A stretch of 11,068 nt of DNA from CAWBKV01 sp041946675 (GCA_041946675.1 JBHGAU010000080.1:1-11068), one strand, 5' to 3'; counted from the stretch's first letter, positions 1 through 6,805 are shown. The notes: generated from the letters alone by a model not told the origin. Numbers and translations: made by a program.

Positions 1-2
1 GG

Positions 3-71
3 GACTACAATCTCTGCATGAAGCTAGGTGCCCCTCACTTCAGTGAGGGGAGTAGTCACCAGTTGAAATAA
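3..71 (+). CDS. Possible C-terminal tail of a TnpB-type (IS200/IS605) protein, 5' end outside window
   Basis: An open frame enters from the left edge and stops at the TAA at 69-71. Its residues include LCMKLGAPHFSEG, which resembles the xMKxEAP tail I remember from archaeal TnpB proteins, and the frame runs straight through the GC hairpin at 31-50, as tnpB ends commonly do. Seen: frame, stop and hairpin overlap. Known: tnpB 3' ends overlap the element's right end and the omega RNA. Inferred: family identity, from only about 22 residues. A second frame (positions 2-46, ending LHEARCPSLQ) is also open and could be the real tail. The bulk of the gene, with its catalytic residues, lies outside, so I cannot say whether it is intact. 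Confidence 0.33.
   Translation, partial: DYNLCMKLGAPHFSEGSSHQLK
21..60 (+). mobile_element. IS200/IS605-like right-end hairpin (putative omega RNA 3' end)
   Basis: An 8-bp GC-rich stem (31-38 with 43-50) closes a TTCA loop; the outer T and A of the loop could also pair. A helper stem GGTG (27-30) with CACC (57-60) encloses it. The hairpin is followed by AGTAGTCACC, close to the AGTAGTTCAC that I recall following such hairpins at right ends of IS1341/IS605-type units. The hairpin is seen directly; the element identity is inferred from this form and from the overlapping TnpB-like tail. If correct, the bases just after about 60 would be the guide/target-flank side. Confidence 0.48.
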
Positions 72-102
72 GGAAAACTTTGATAAATATTTTATAGAAT
101 CT

Positions 103-834
103 CTAAGGCCCAACTTTTTCACTGGCCTGGGAAGGATTCTCTATGACCTGTACAGGTGTTATGACTATGTTAGAGGTCGCAACTGCGCTTCCACCCTCAA
201 CAGTATTTATTGCGCTAACTGTTATGCCACTAACGTCTATGCTCATGTAATTTCCAAGGTTATGTTTTGCGCCAGCATTGCACTGGCCGTCAGAGCTCAG
301 CGCAGTATCCACAAGCGTCTCTGGATCTTTATTTGCTAAGCTATCCAAGCCGTTATAATGCTGTTCTTCCTTTCTCGGGCTCCCATGTACACGAACATCC
401 ATAAAATTGGATAAATCGGCAGACTTTTTGCTTATTTGGGATTCATCATATTTTATATCTCTTTGTTTAACGGCATTAACTGCCTTGAGATCCTGAACAT
501 TCGCTTTCGGTTGAGGGCCGCTCATGGTTATCTTCTCTCTCTGCGGCTCAGTGGATTTAAATCCTGTATGCGAATTAAGCCTCGGGGCCTGTTGCTGGGG
601 TGCCCATGGAAAGAGGATCGTATCTCCAGGAAGCTTTAGCTGGCCCATGTCGGAATTCTGTTTGTCATGAATCTCGTTATCCACAAAATTGGCATGAAAC
701 TCTTTTACCTTATCGAGCGATTCAGGGCTGCTTGGGCTCGAAGGCAGTGCCACCCCTATTGAGATGGAGATAAATATTAAAAGAAAGGCTGCACCCACCA
801 GCATGACTCTGGTGGGCTTTAGCGTAGTGTTCAT
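103..834 (-). CDS. Hypothetical membrane-anchored or secreted protein
   Basis: I do not recognise this 243-residue protein. Residues 9-30 form one hydrophobic stretch after a short basic start (KPTR), so it is a signal peptide or N-terminal anchor. The rest is hydrophilic, low in obvious structure, rich in Gln, Lys, Ser and Pro, with a single Cys (Cys185). Residues about 196-227 form a likely beta-rich module (SIDVSGITVSAINTVEGG, then AVATSNIVI) that resembles the end of the neighbouring secreted protein at 886-1332, and both proteins end in Gly-Pro. The start has a GAGTGA ribosome-binding-like stretch about 8 bases upstream. It lies 51 bases downstream of that neighbour on the same strand with no clear TATA box between, so the two are probably cotranscribed. 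It converges with the TnpB-like tail. Real gene: likely. Function: unknown. Confidence 0.72.
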   Translation of the reverse strand: MNTTLKPTRVMLVGAAFLLIFISISIGVALPSSPSSPESLDKVKEFHANFVDNEIHDKQNSDMGQLKLPGDTILFPWAPQQQAPRLNSHTGFKSTEPQREKITMSGPQPKANVQDLKAVNAVKQRDIKYDESQISKKSADLSNFMDVRVHGSPRKEEQHYNGLDSLANKDPETLVDTALSSDGQCNAGAKHNLGNYMSIDVSGITVSAINTVEGGSAVATSNIVITPVQVIENPSQASEKVGP

Positions 835-885
835 TTTGCGTCACTCAGGCCTTAAGAACTATGTTTGATGTGTATCTTTTACTGC

Positions 886-1332
886 TTAAGGTCCGGCCAT
901 CTGATTAGTTACTATCTTGACGTGGTTTGTCGCAGTTCCTGTGCCGAAGGCAAGTGCCTCTCTGCTTCCAACCTTTATCTGCTCAGCATTTATGAAAGGC
1001 ATTGCGTTGCCGTTAGCATCTATAAGGACTGCTGTTCCACGAGCAGTAGCATCTAACTGCTGATTCTTCTTGATCTCAAGATCGTTCGACGCAACAGGCT
1101 TGGGGCCGGGAGTTATCCATGGGGATCCAAAGGCCAAGGCTTTATCGTTCCCTACTATTACGCCGTCAAGATTTGCAGATGCATTGGCAGGGAGCTGAAG
1201 CGCGCTGCCTTCTGTCTCAAATATTCCCTGTGCGAGAATATCCACGCCATTGCCTCCGGATATTGTCTGTGCAAGAGCGGGCACAGCGAACAATGCCGCG
1301 GCCAACACGATCACTATTCCTATTTTCTGCAT
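886..1332 (-). CDS. Small secreted protein with an internal repeat, unknown function
   Basis: The product is 148 residues from the Met at 1332. I prefer this start to the in-frame Met at 1350 because GAGGTGAG sits just upstream of it, inside what would otherwise be coding sequence, and because it gives a textbook signal peptide (MQKIGIVIVLAAALFAVPALAQ) with cleavage after ALA. The mature part of about 125 residues has no Cys and looks beta-rich. Two segments repeat: VIVGNDKALAFG and IKVGSREALAFG, 61 residues apart (residues 58-69 and 119-130 from this start). The final stretch (GTGTATNHVKIV) resembles the end of the protein encoded at 103-834. This suggests a small family of extracellular, repeat-built surface proteins. 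I recognise no named domain. It is the first gene of a two-gene unit, with TATA-like sequence upstream. Confidence 0.75.
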   Translation of the reverse strand: MQKIGIVIVLAAALFAVPALAQTISGGNGVDILAQGIFETEGSALQLPANASANLDGVIVGNDKALAFGSPWITPGPKPVASNDLEIKKNQQLDATARGTAVLIDANGNAMPFINAEQIKVGSREALAFGTGTATNHVKIVTNQMAGP

Positions 1333-1380
1333 ATTTCTCACCTCATACATCCTATAATATAAGCGTATGTTAGCATTAGC

Positions 1381-1397
1381 TATACTTATATTTTTTG
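1381..1397 (-). promoter_or_regulatory. Putative archaeal TATA box for the secreted-protein pair
   Basis: Read on the minus strand this is AAAAAATATAAGTATA, an A-rich BRE-like run followed by a TATA-like core. It lies about 50-65 bases upstream of the start at 1332, which would place the transcript start near 1360 and leave room for the GAGGTGAG ribosome binding site. A second AT-rich stretch at 1350-1363 is closer and would give a leaderless message, which fits the ribosome binding site less well. Confidence 0.4.
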
Positions 1398-1734
1398 GTG
1401 GGACATATTTAGGGGATAATTAGGCTTAAGGCATTATGTGGGAAATATTTCCGCTTCTCAATTATTATTAATATTCCTATTCAAAGCAAAAATCAAGATC
1501 ATCAAGCCAAATATATCAGAGAATATCCTTTACAACCATAATATTAATTAAGTTAAAACCGGATCCAGAAATTAAATGCCCTTCATTCGACAGGCAAAAG
1601 ACCCTGCGCGAAGATCTGCACTTTTGGAATAAGTCTTAATAATTATTATAATTGACTATAAAATAATGAAATTTATACAGTTTTTGGATTGAAATATAAA
1701 TGCTATCACGCTGTTGGCCATAGCAGGGCAAAAT
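1398..1734. other. AT-rich intergenic stretch without a recognisable gene
   Basis: No reading frame here resembles a protein. The stretch is strongly AT-rich with short self-complementary runs such as TAATAATTATTA near 1637-1648. It separates the 3' end of the cobalt operon from the promoter of the secreted-protein genes, both on the minus strand. I see no tRNA, CRISPR repeat or convincing structured RNA. Confidence 0.6.
1701..1725 (-). terminator. Weak hairpin after the cobalt operon
   Basis: TGCTAT (1701-1706) pairs with ATAGCA (1720-1725) around a 13-base loop, starting 10 bases beyond the stop codon of the cation exporter. On the minus strand it is followed by ATTTATATTTC and further T-containing runs. 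The stem is only 6 bp and the T tract is broken, so this is a candidate only. Confidence 0.25.
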
Positions 1735-2778
1735 TCAAAGATGTATGTGGAGAGGCAAGTCTCCATGTGAGTGCTCACCTATAATGTGGTGCTCCTCACC
1801 CGAAGCTCTCTGTGGATCGACATGGATAGTAGCTCCAGAAAGGCCGCAGAGGCGGTGCATAAGCTGGTGCCGTACCTCTTTGGCGATCTCATGCCCATCC
1901 TTCACCGAAAGCTCATCGGACACAGCCAGGTTAATCTCGGCATGAAGCTGATGCCCTAGCCACCTCACCCGAACATTGGTGATCTCCTTCACACCTTCAA
2001 CGCGGCTTGCGGCCTCCTTGATTTCATCGACCACTTCTGGTTCTACTCCATCGATGAGGCGACAGAATACCACCTTTGCAGAGTTCCAGACAATGTATAG
2101 GATGACTCCAGTGATGATGATGCCGATGAAAGGGTCCATCCAGGAATAGCCCATCCAGACTCCGATTGTACCGAGGAAAACCGCCAGGCTGGCCAGGCCG
2201 TCAACTCGGGCATGGCAGCCATCGGCCACCAGAGCGGCACTGTTGATCTCATTCCCAACACGGCAGCGATAGACGGCCATTGCTTCGTTACCTATAAAGC
2301 CGATCAGAGCTGCCAGAGCCACTTCAAACAGGTGGCTCACCGCCTGAGGGTGAAATAGCCTATCAATGGATTCATAGCCGGTGATGATGACACTTATTAG
2401 GATGATCAGCACGATGGCCAAACCAGCCAGATCTTCTACCCGGCCATAGCCGTAGGTGAACTGCTTGCTCGACCTGCGATTGGCCAGAGAAAAGGCGATC
2501 CAAAGAGGAATAGCAGTAGCGACATGGCCGAAATTATGGATCGTTTCTGCAAGAAGAGCGACGCTTCCAGAGTATGAAGTTACTACCATCTGGATCAGAG
2601 CGGTTGCCAGCAGCACAGCTACTGACCATTTGACGGTCGTGATACCTTTTCTGGTAGCCAGGAGAGAGGGATCAACGACCCCGTGAACATGGCCATGGCC
2701 GCAATGGCTCTCGTGATTATGCATATGTTCATCATGTAAATGTTCCTTGTCATGCACATGTTCTTCATGGGCCATCAT
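1735..2778 (-). CDS. Cation diffusion facilitator (CDF) metal exporter with His-rich ends
   Basis: A 347-residue integral membrane antiporter predicted to move divalent metal (Zn, Co or Ni) out of the cytoplasm. Residues 1-32 are very His-rich (about a dozen His plus Cys26), and the last 20 residues again carry several His; such tails bind metal in this family. Six membrane segments lie between about 48 and 235, with the family stretch FTYGYGRVEDLAGL at 107-120. A cytoplasmic domain follows (about 243-322; VEGVKEITNVRVRWLGHQLH). The transport-site positions by alignment are His81 and His85 in TM2 and His189 and Asp193 in TM5, an HHHD set instead of the usual HDHD or DDHD. The start overlaps the end of cbiO by an ATGA, so it is the last gene of the cobalt import operon and probably protects against cobalt or nickel overload. 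The start could also be the second Met. The family call is firm; the substrate is inferred from context. Confidence 0.93.
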   Translation of the reverse strand: MMAHEEHVHDKEHLHDEHMHNHESHCGHGHVHGVVDPSLLATRKGITTVKWSVAVLLATALIQMVVTSYSGSVALLAETIHNFGHVATAIPLWIAFSLANRRSSKQFTYGYGRVEDLAGLAIVLIILISVIITGYESIDRLFHPQAVSHLFEVALAALIGFIGNEAMAVYRCRVGNEINSAALVADGCHARVDGLASLAVFLGTIGVWMGYSWMDPFIGIIITGVILYIVWNSAKVVFCRLIDGVEPEVVDEIKEAASRVEGVKEITNVRVRWLGHQLHAEINLAVSDELSVKDGHEIAKEVRHQLMHRLCGLSGATIHVDPQRASGEEHHIIGEHSHGDLPLHIHL

Positions 2779-4028
2779 TGAGCCGCCTCAGTCGGTTTTG
2801 TGGAATCTTCTTGTCTCATTATCTCCTTCCTGTCCGAGCTCCTGCCAGATTTTCCAAGAGATGGCTTGACTGCAACATCTATCTTAGCTCCGGATTCATC
2901 GCAGTAGGCCTGAATCCTTTTAACGGAGTGGTCCACCATTCCGCCTGCGGTCATTATCAGCGAGGGTTTACCCATCAAAGACTTGAGGATGCACTTATCT
3001 ATGACGCCGTAGGTGAAGTCCAGAGGTATCTTTGCTTGCTCCGCCAAAATCTTGGCCTTCGTCCCCATGGCGCCAGTATAACTTGCGTTTGAATTCTCCA
3101 GGATCTTCGTAATATCTTCAGGGCTAGCGTTGTCCACATCACAGATATGGATCGTGGCTCCGGCTACTCTGGATATCGTCTCTCGGTTTCTGGACTCCAC
3201 GAGATCTGTCAGCTCCAGGATGCTCTTGGGTGGATTGGTTCCATTGCCATTGTCATTGAGCAAACCCCGACCGATCAGCTCCTTGTAAAGATCCACCACG
3301 ATCGGCAGCTTTAGCCTTGCTCTTCTGATGAGCTCTACGTCCCCAAATACCTCCTGCACTGTTCCCCTGCGGAGCAATCCTCCCTTTTCCATCAGGACGA
3401 CCTCATCCGCCCAGCGGTAAGCCATCTCCACGTCATGGGTGGAGATAATTATGGTCTTGCCGCTGTAGTTCAACTCGTCCAGCATATCCATGATCTCCTC
3501 GGAGCTGGCAGGGTCAAGGTTGGAGGTGGGTTCATCCAGTATTATCACTTCGGGCTCCATGGCCAGGATGCCTGCTATAGCTACTCTCTTCTTCTCGCCG
3601 CCGCTTAGATGGTGAGGTGGACGGCGTTCATAGCCTGAAAGACCGACATACTGCAGGGCATAATCTACGCGCTTTTTCACCTGATCAACGGGTAAGCCAA
3701 GGTTCACGGGTCCGAAGGCCACATCCTGGTAGACGGTAGGGGCAAAGATCTGGTCGTCTGAGTTCTGGAAGACCATGCCCACTTTACGCCTTATTTCCCT
3801 GAGAGAGGCGGAATCATACCGCAAGGGCATGCCGTGGAAGAGAATCTCTCCTGCGTTTGGGCGCAGGATGCCGTTGAACATCGACATCAGAGTTGATTTG
3901 CCCGCGCCGTTCGGCCCCACCAGTGCAATCTTTCGGCCCTCATCGAGCGATATGCTTACGTCTTTTAAGGCAGCTATTCTCTCCCCATACGAATAGCTAA
4001 CATTTCTTGTTTCAATGATGGACGTCAT
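2775..4028 (-). CDS. cbiO: Cobalt ECF transporter ATPase CbiO with an extra C-terminal domain
   Basis: ATP-binding subunit that powers the CbiMNQO cobalt importer at the inner face of the membrane. All ABC motifs are present: Walker A GPNGAGKST at 38-46, Q-loop Gln88, signature LSGGE at 141-145, Walker B VIILDEPT at 161-168 with catalytic Glu166, and switch His198. The ABC domain and the usual CbiO tail end near 255-275, but the protein is 417 residues long against about 270-290 for typical CbiO. The extension (about 275-417) holds a second apparently alpha/beta domain with GAMGTKAKILAEQ at 319-331 and SLIMTAGGMVDHSVKRI at 356-372, then a charged low-complexity tail. I do not recognise it; a metal- or corrinoid-sensing role is only speculation. 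It starts 6 bases after cbiQ and overlaps the CDF exporter gene by four bases, so translation of the two is probably coupled. Confidence 0.94.
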   Translation of the reverse strand: MTSIIETRNVSYSYGERIAALKDVSISLDEGRKIALVGPNGAGKSTLMSMFNGILRPNAGEILFHGMPLRYDSASLREIRRKVGMVFQNSDDQIFAPTVYQDVAFGPVNLGLPVDQVKKRVDYALQYVGLSGYERRPPHHLSGGEKKRVAIAGILAMEPEVIILDEPTSNLDPASSEEIMDMLDELNYSGKTIIISTHDVEMAYRWADEVVLMEKGGLLRRGTVQEVFGDVELIRRARLKLPIVVDLYKELIGRGLLNDNGNGTNPPKSILELTDLVESRNRETISRVAGATIHICDVDNASPEDITKILENSNASYTGAMGTKAKILAEQAKIPLDFTYGVIDKCILKSLMGKPSLIMTAGGMVDHSVKRIQAYCDESGAKIDVAVKPSLGKSGRSSDRKEIMRQEDSTKPTEAAQ

Positions 4029-4034
4029 GTATCC

Positions 4035-4817
4035 TCACAGCAGCTGCATGTCTTTGGTCAGAAAAGCGAGGGCCGCAACTACGGCCATATATCCCGTCAC
4101 GGCAAAGATAGCTCTCGGCTCCGCCTTGCTGACATGCTCCATAAGGCTGAGCTTGCCGTCATAGCATCGGGCATCCATGGCCACTATGAGTCTCTCTCCT
4201 TGCTCCCATGCTCTTATAAACAGCACACTTGAGAGCAAGGTATGGGAGTTCAGGGTGTTTTTGAACCCTGCATCTCCCAACCGCATCACTTGGGCACTGT
4301 GGATGAGGGCCGCCTGGTCTATGAAGACGAATATGTACCTGTACATCAGCATGGCAAGATCGACCAGGAAATCTGGCACTCCCAGAGACTTCAGCACTGA
4401 GAAGATCTCGATCATCGGTGTAGTCATGGCTATGAAAAATAGGGAGCACATGCCCCCAAAGGTCCTGGCGATCAGAAGCAGGGCCAGGTTCGCTCCCCCT
4501 TCTTGAATGCTCAAGGTGATGCCCAGGACATTAAAGGCAATTAATTGATCGCCCCCGCCATGCATAAATGCCACAACTGCTGCACTCAGCAGAGCGAAGG
4601 ATAGCGGTAGCATCAGCAGTGCAGAGTAAAATCGCTTTGGAATTTTGGCCAATCCCACAGTTATGAGGCTCATGGTTACGGCCACGAATAAAGGAGCTAT
4701 CGGAGCGGTTGAAGAAATGCAAAGTAGCATGGCTCCGAGGCCTAGGAGAAGCTTCAGCCTCGGGCTTGTGTTCCTCAGAGCGTTGGAATGGGCATAATCA
4801 TCCAGCAGGTCATGCAT
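4035..4817 (-). CDS. cbiQ: Cobalt ECF transporter transmembrane coupling protein CbiQ
   Basis: The product is 260 residues and membrane-embedded; it couples ATP hydrolysis by CbiO to movement of the substrate subunit CbiM. I place the start at 4817 (MHDLLDDYAHSNAL): it is preceded by AAGGAAG, matches the usual CbiQ N-terminus, and overlaps the end of cbiN by 8 bases. A longer in-frame version up to 4916 would run through most of the 3' third of cbiN with a non-family sequence. Hydrophobic segments cover about 22-80, 108-160 and 236-253. The two cytoplasmic coupling motifs that contact the ATPases are visible: SAQVMRLG at 174-181 and MDARCYDG at 214-221. Its place between cbiN and cbiO is the standard gene order. 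Confidence 0.93.
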   Translation of the reverse strand: MHDLLDDYAHSNALRNTSPRLKLLLGLGAMLLCISSTAPIAPLFVAVTMSLITVGLAKIPKRFYSALLMLPLSFALLSAAVVAFMHGGGDQLIAFNVLGITLSIQEGGANLALLLIARTFGGMCSLFFIAMTTPMIEIFSVLKSLGVPDFLVDLAMLMYRYIFVFIDQAALIHSAQVMRLGDAGFKNTLNSHTLLSSVLFIRAWEQGERLIVAMDARCYDGKLSLMEHVSKAEPRAIFAVTGYMAVVAALAFLTKDMQLL

Positions 4818-5136
4818 TCGAACTTCCTTCTTTTTTCTCCTCTGGCAGTGTAGCTGCTTTAGACTTCGCCAGTCCGCGGTAGTATCCCAGGAAATAGCCG
4901 ATGATGATGGCGCCAAAGGCAGCCTGCAGGGCGAAGAGCAGGCTCTCTATCTCACCGCTGGGCGGCTCCCATACACTCTGAGCCCAGGGATGATACGATC
5001 CATGGGTCAGGTCGTTGATGACGTTCTCCGGCTGATCATCTGCTCCTCCCCACTCATGGTTTCCGGTTGAGCTGGTATATGCAAAGGCTGCGACGAATAT
5101 TACAATAATCCCAAGAACTATGTACTCCAGCTTCAT
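4810..5136 (-). CDS. cbiN: Cobalt transport accessory protein CbiN
   Basis: A 108-residue small membrane protein that assists CbiM in cobalt loading. There are two membrane helices (about 4-22 and 66-86) joined by an extracellular loop with the family signature: EWGGADDQPENVI at 28-40, YHPW at 48-51 and SGEIESLLFALQAAFGA at 60-76. Length and layout match the family. It overlaps cbiM by four bases (ATGA) and cbiQ by eight, indicating tight co-translation. The C-terminus is charged and Lys/Glu-rich. Confidence 0.95.
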   Translation of the reverse strand: MKLEYIVLGIIVIFVAAFAYTSSTGNHEWGGADDQPENVINDLTHGSYHPWAQSVWEPPSGEIESLLFALQAAFGAIIIGYFLGYYRGLAKSKAATLPEEKKEGSSNA

Positions 5137-5828
5137 AATGAAGCCTCCTGCAGCTTCTTAATAGTCTCTGGAGATGCCACATTTAACTTTAATAAGACAT
5201 CGCCCCTGAGCTGGACGATGTACTTGAACATGAGCGCACTTACAGCTCCCTCGACAATGGCCAGCGGGACCTGTGTTATAGCAAAGACGCTGAGGAATGC
5301 CTCGAACGATGTCAGCACCCCTCCGGAGGCGGCCGGGAAGGCCAGAGCAAGCTGGATGGATGTGACAATATATGTGAACCAGTCCGCGAACAATGCTGCC
5401 AGAAATACGGTGAGGTACAAGTTCACATTCTGTTTCTTGCATGCTTTATAGACCAGATAGCCCACGGTTGGTCCGACTATGCCCATGGAGACTGTGTTGG
5501 CCCCCAGTGTAGTCAGGCCGCCATGCGCGAGGAAGATGGCCTGAAAAATCAGAACTATGATTGATAGAACTGAAGTAACCGCCGGCCCGAAGAGTATTGC
5601 ACCGATGCCGGTACCCGTAGGATGAGAGCAGCTTCCTGTAACAGAAGGCATCTTCAGGGATGATAGAACAAAGATAAAGGCGCCGGAGACGGCAAGCAAA
5701 GGCAGAAGCTCTCGATTCTCTTTGATCACCATATTCATCTTGTAAGCTCCGTAAGCCACAATTGGCAGCGCGATTACATACCAAACCACGCACCAGTACA
5801 AGGGCAAGAAACCTTCCATTATATGCAT
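5133..5828 (-). CDS. cbiM: Cobalt ECF transporter substrate-capture protein CbiM
   Basis: A 231-residue integral membrane S component that binds Co(II). The start at 5828 gives the invariant MHIMEGFLP N-terminus, in which the amino-terminal Met and His2 are metal ligands in structurally studied CbiM/NikM proteins. The second conserved site, SCSHPTGTG at 66-74 with His69, is intact. About seven hydrophobic segments fill the rest (roughly 11-30, 41-58, 75-100, 104-126, 135-160, 170-188, 193-212). It is the first gene of the operon. The leader is short (about 8 bases from a predicted transcript start), with GGTG a few bases before the ATG. I saw no cobalamin riboswitch in the 120 bases upstream, so control is probably by a protein. 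Cobalt over nickel is inferred from the presence of cbiN and nearby cbiC. Confidence 0.96.
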   Translation of the reverse strand: MHIMEGFLPLYWCVVWYVIALPIVAYGAYKMNMVIKENRELLPLLAVSGAFIFVLSSLKMPSVTGSCSHPTGTGIGAILFGPAVTSVLSIIVLIFQAIFLAHGGLTTLGANTVSMGIVGPTVGYLVYKACKKQNVNLYLTVFLAALFADWFTYIVTSIQLALAFPAASGGVLTSFEAFLSVFAITQVPLAIVEGAVSALMFKYIVQLRGDVLLKLNVASPETIKKLQEASL

Positions 5829-5856
5829 AATAGCACCAAGCGGGAATAAGCATGGT

Positions 5857-5866
5857 ATTATATAAA
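5857..5866 (-). promoter_or_regulatory. Archaeal TATA box of the cbiMNQO-CDF operon
   Basis: The minus strand reads TTTATATAAT, containing the perfect archaeal TATA octamer TTTATATA, preceded by an A/C-containing BRE-like GCAAAC. It is centred about 34 bases before the cbiM start, so with the usual 25-base spacing the message begins near 5836 and has a very short leader. Confidence 0.68.
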
Positions 5867-5948
5867 GTTTGCTTGCGTAAAGTCCAATGAAATTTAATTA
5901 TTGCCCTATCTTGCTCGGATTCTAAAAATCTCTGATCCTCCATTTGTT

Positions 5949-6250
5949 TTAGATGCTAATCCTTTTTAGAACGACCATGCACCCTGAGGGGAATGCTATT
6001 AGGAAACAGATGATTGCAAATAGAGACCCCAAAGGAACGGGCTGATCCATTGCAGCCGCTCTTAAACAGACGCTTGAGTGAGTTAACGGGAGCGTATAAA
6101 GGGCCCACTTTAAAGCGGCCGGAATCTGGCTCAGAGAAAAGAAGGTGCCTCCCAGGAATGTCATCGGCAATAGGATAAGACTGCTGAACGTAGCCAGGTC
6201 CTGGTGAGTCTTGGACAGAAGAGTTATCAGAAACGAAAAGATAAAACATT
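5949..6250 (-). pseudogene. 3' remnant of an ABC-2 type export permease
   Basis: The reading frame from about 6250 to the stop at 5949 encodes roughly 98 residues typical of the last third of ABC-2 (NodJ/DrrB-like) permeases: a membrane segment, then MTFLGGTFFSLSQIP, then WALYTLPLTHSSVCLRAA, and a final hydrophobic helix ending in a basic tail. The frame continues upstream to 6422, but there it loses membrane character and is antisense to another remnant (6271-6662), so I treat that part as accidental. A full permease has about 250 residues; the N-terminal two thirds are missing. There is no accompanying ATPase gene and no credible start, so I regard it as dead. Confidence 0.62.
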
Positions 6251-6270
6251 GATGAGAGCAGTCAAAATAA

Positions 6271-6662
6271 ATGCGAAGGAGCTTACTAAAGGTCGATCCT
6301 GAATCGGTCGCCATGAGCAATCCAGAGATTATTATATATAAATACCTGAAGAATGCGCCAGGAATTGATAAGGCTTTGAATGACACAGCATCTCTCGAGA
6401 ATGTACGAGATGGAACGCTCACAGGACTGAGCTGAAGGGGGTGCAGGCAGTGAAGAACAGCAAGGTCTATGTCTATACTTGGGACTGCACAAAAGGAGGA
6501 GCGAAGTTCTATCTTGGGCTTGGTTATATTGGAAAATGGCTAGTTCCCTCAATATTCAAGGACTATAATCCGAGAGCAACCTATCAGGAATACTTGAAAA
6601 AGTTCTGGGGTGCGGATATAGATGTTATAAACAAGGGCGTCTTTGTTTATCCCGAAATCTGA
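6271..6662 (+). pseudogene. 5'-truncated, frameshifted substrate-binding protein (BtuF/FecB-like) remnant
   Basis: Two plus-strand frames read together match the C-terminal third of an iron-complex/cobalamin-type binding protein. Frame one (6271 to about 6420) gives LLKVDPESVAMSNPEIIIYK and VRDGTLT; the second frame then continues RTELKGVQAVKNSKVYVYTW to the stop at 6660-6662. The switch lies near 6415-6425, a single frameshift. The intact gene at 6806-8050 has matching pieces in the same order (VDGEWVLKENPDVIIK, then LTAVKNNRAHLIS and a YxxKWLxP stretch), so the two are homologous. The signal peptide and first two thirds are absent. A GTG at 6441 could start a 73-residue fragment, but nothing suggests it functions. 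Confidence 0.72.
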
Positions 6663-6760
6663 GTCGAATTGAGACCGATTTAATTATTTTCCGGCAGTTC
6701 GGGTTTCAGTTATTCATAATATTTCTCAAATTTAAGCCCATTTAATGTTACTAATATGGA

Positions 6761-6770
6761 AATATTTATT
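6761..6770 (+). promoter_or_regulatory. Putative TATA box for the dockerin-tagged binding protein
   Basis: AATATTTATT lies about 40 bases before the ATG at 6806, inside a 143-base AT-rich gap after the remnant gene. It would set the transcript start near 6790, giving a leader of about 15 bases. No strong ribosome binding site precedes the ATG. Confidence 0.35.
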
Positions 6771-6805
6771 ATCTAGTATGTATCTCTCTGCAATTGTGAT
6801 GAATC

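Noticed and set aside
1333..1350. Earlier ATG for the small secreted protein
   Set aside because: The bases between the two ATGs contain the GAGGTGAG ribosome binding site, and the later start gives a cleaner signal peptide.
1398..1734. CRISPR array or tRNA in the long gap
   Set aside because: No regularly spaced repeats and no cloverleaf with a TTCGA-type arm are visible; only AT-rich scattered symmetry.
4818..4916. In-frame 5' extension of cbiQ giving a 293-residue protein
   Set aside because: The extra 33 residues are the cbiN coding region read in another frame, and a ribosome binding site plus the family N-terminus occur at 4817.
5446..5943. 165-codon minus-strand frame overlapping cbiM
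   Set aside because: It is a shadow of cbiM in another frame, with no family resemblance and an atypical residue mix.
5829..5950. Cobalamin riboswitch in front of cbiM
   Set aside because: The predicted leader is about 8 bases, and I see no B12-box-like or multi-stem structure in the upstream 120 bases.
6251..6422. Upstream part of the minus-strand frame that contains the ABC-2 remnant
   Set aside because: It lacks permease-like sequence and is antisense to the binding-protein remnant, which matches an intact paralogue.
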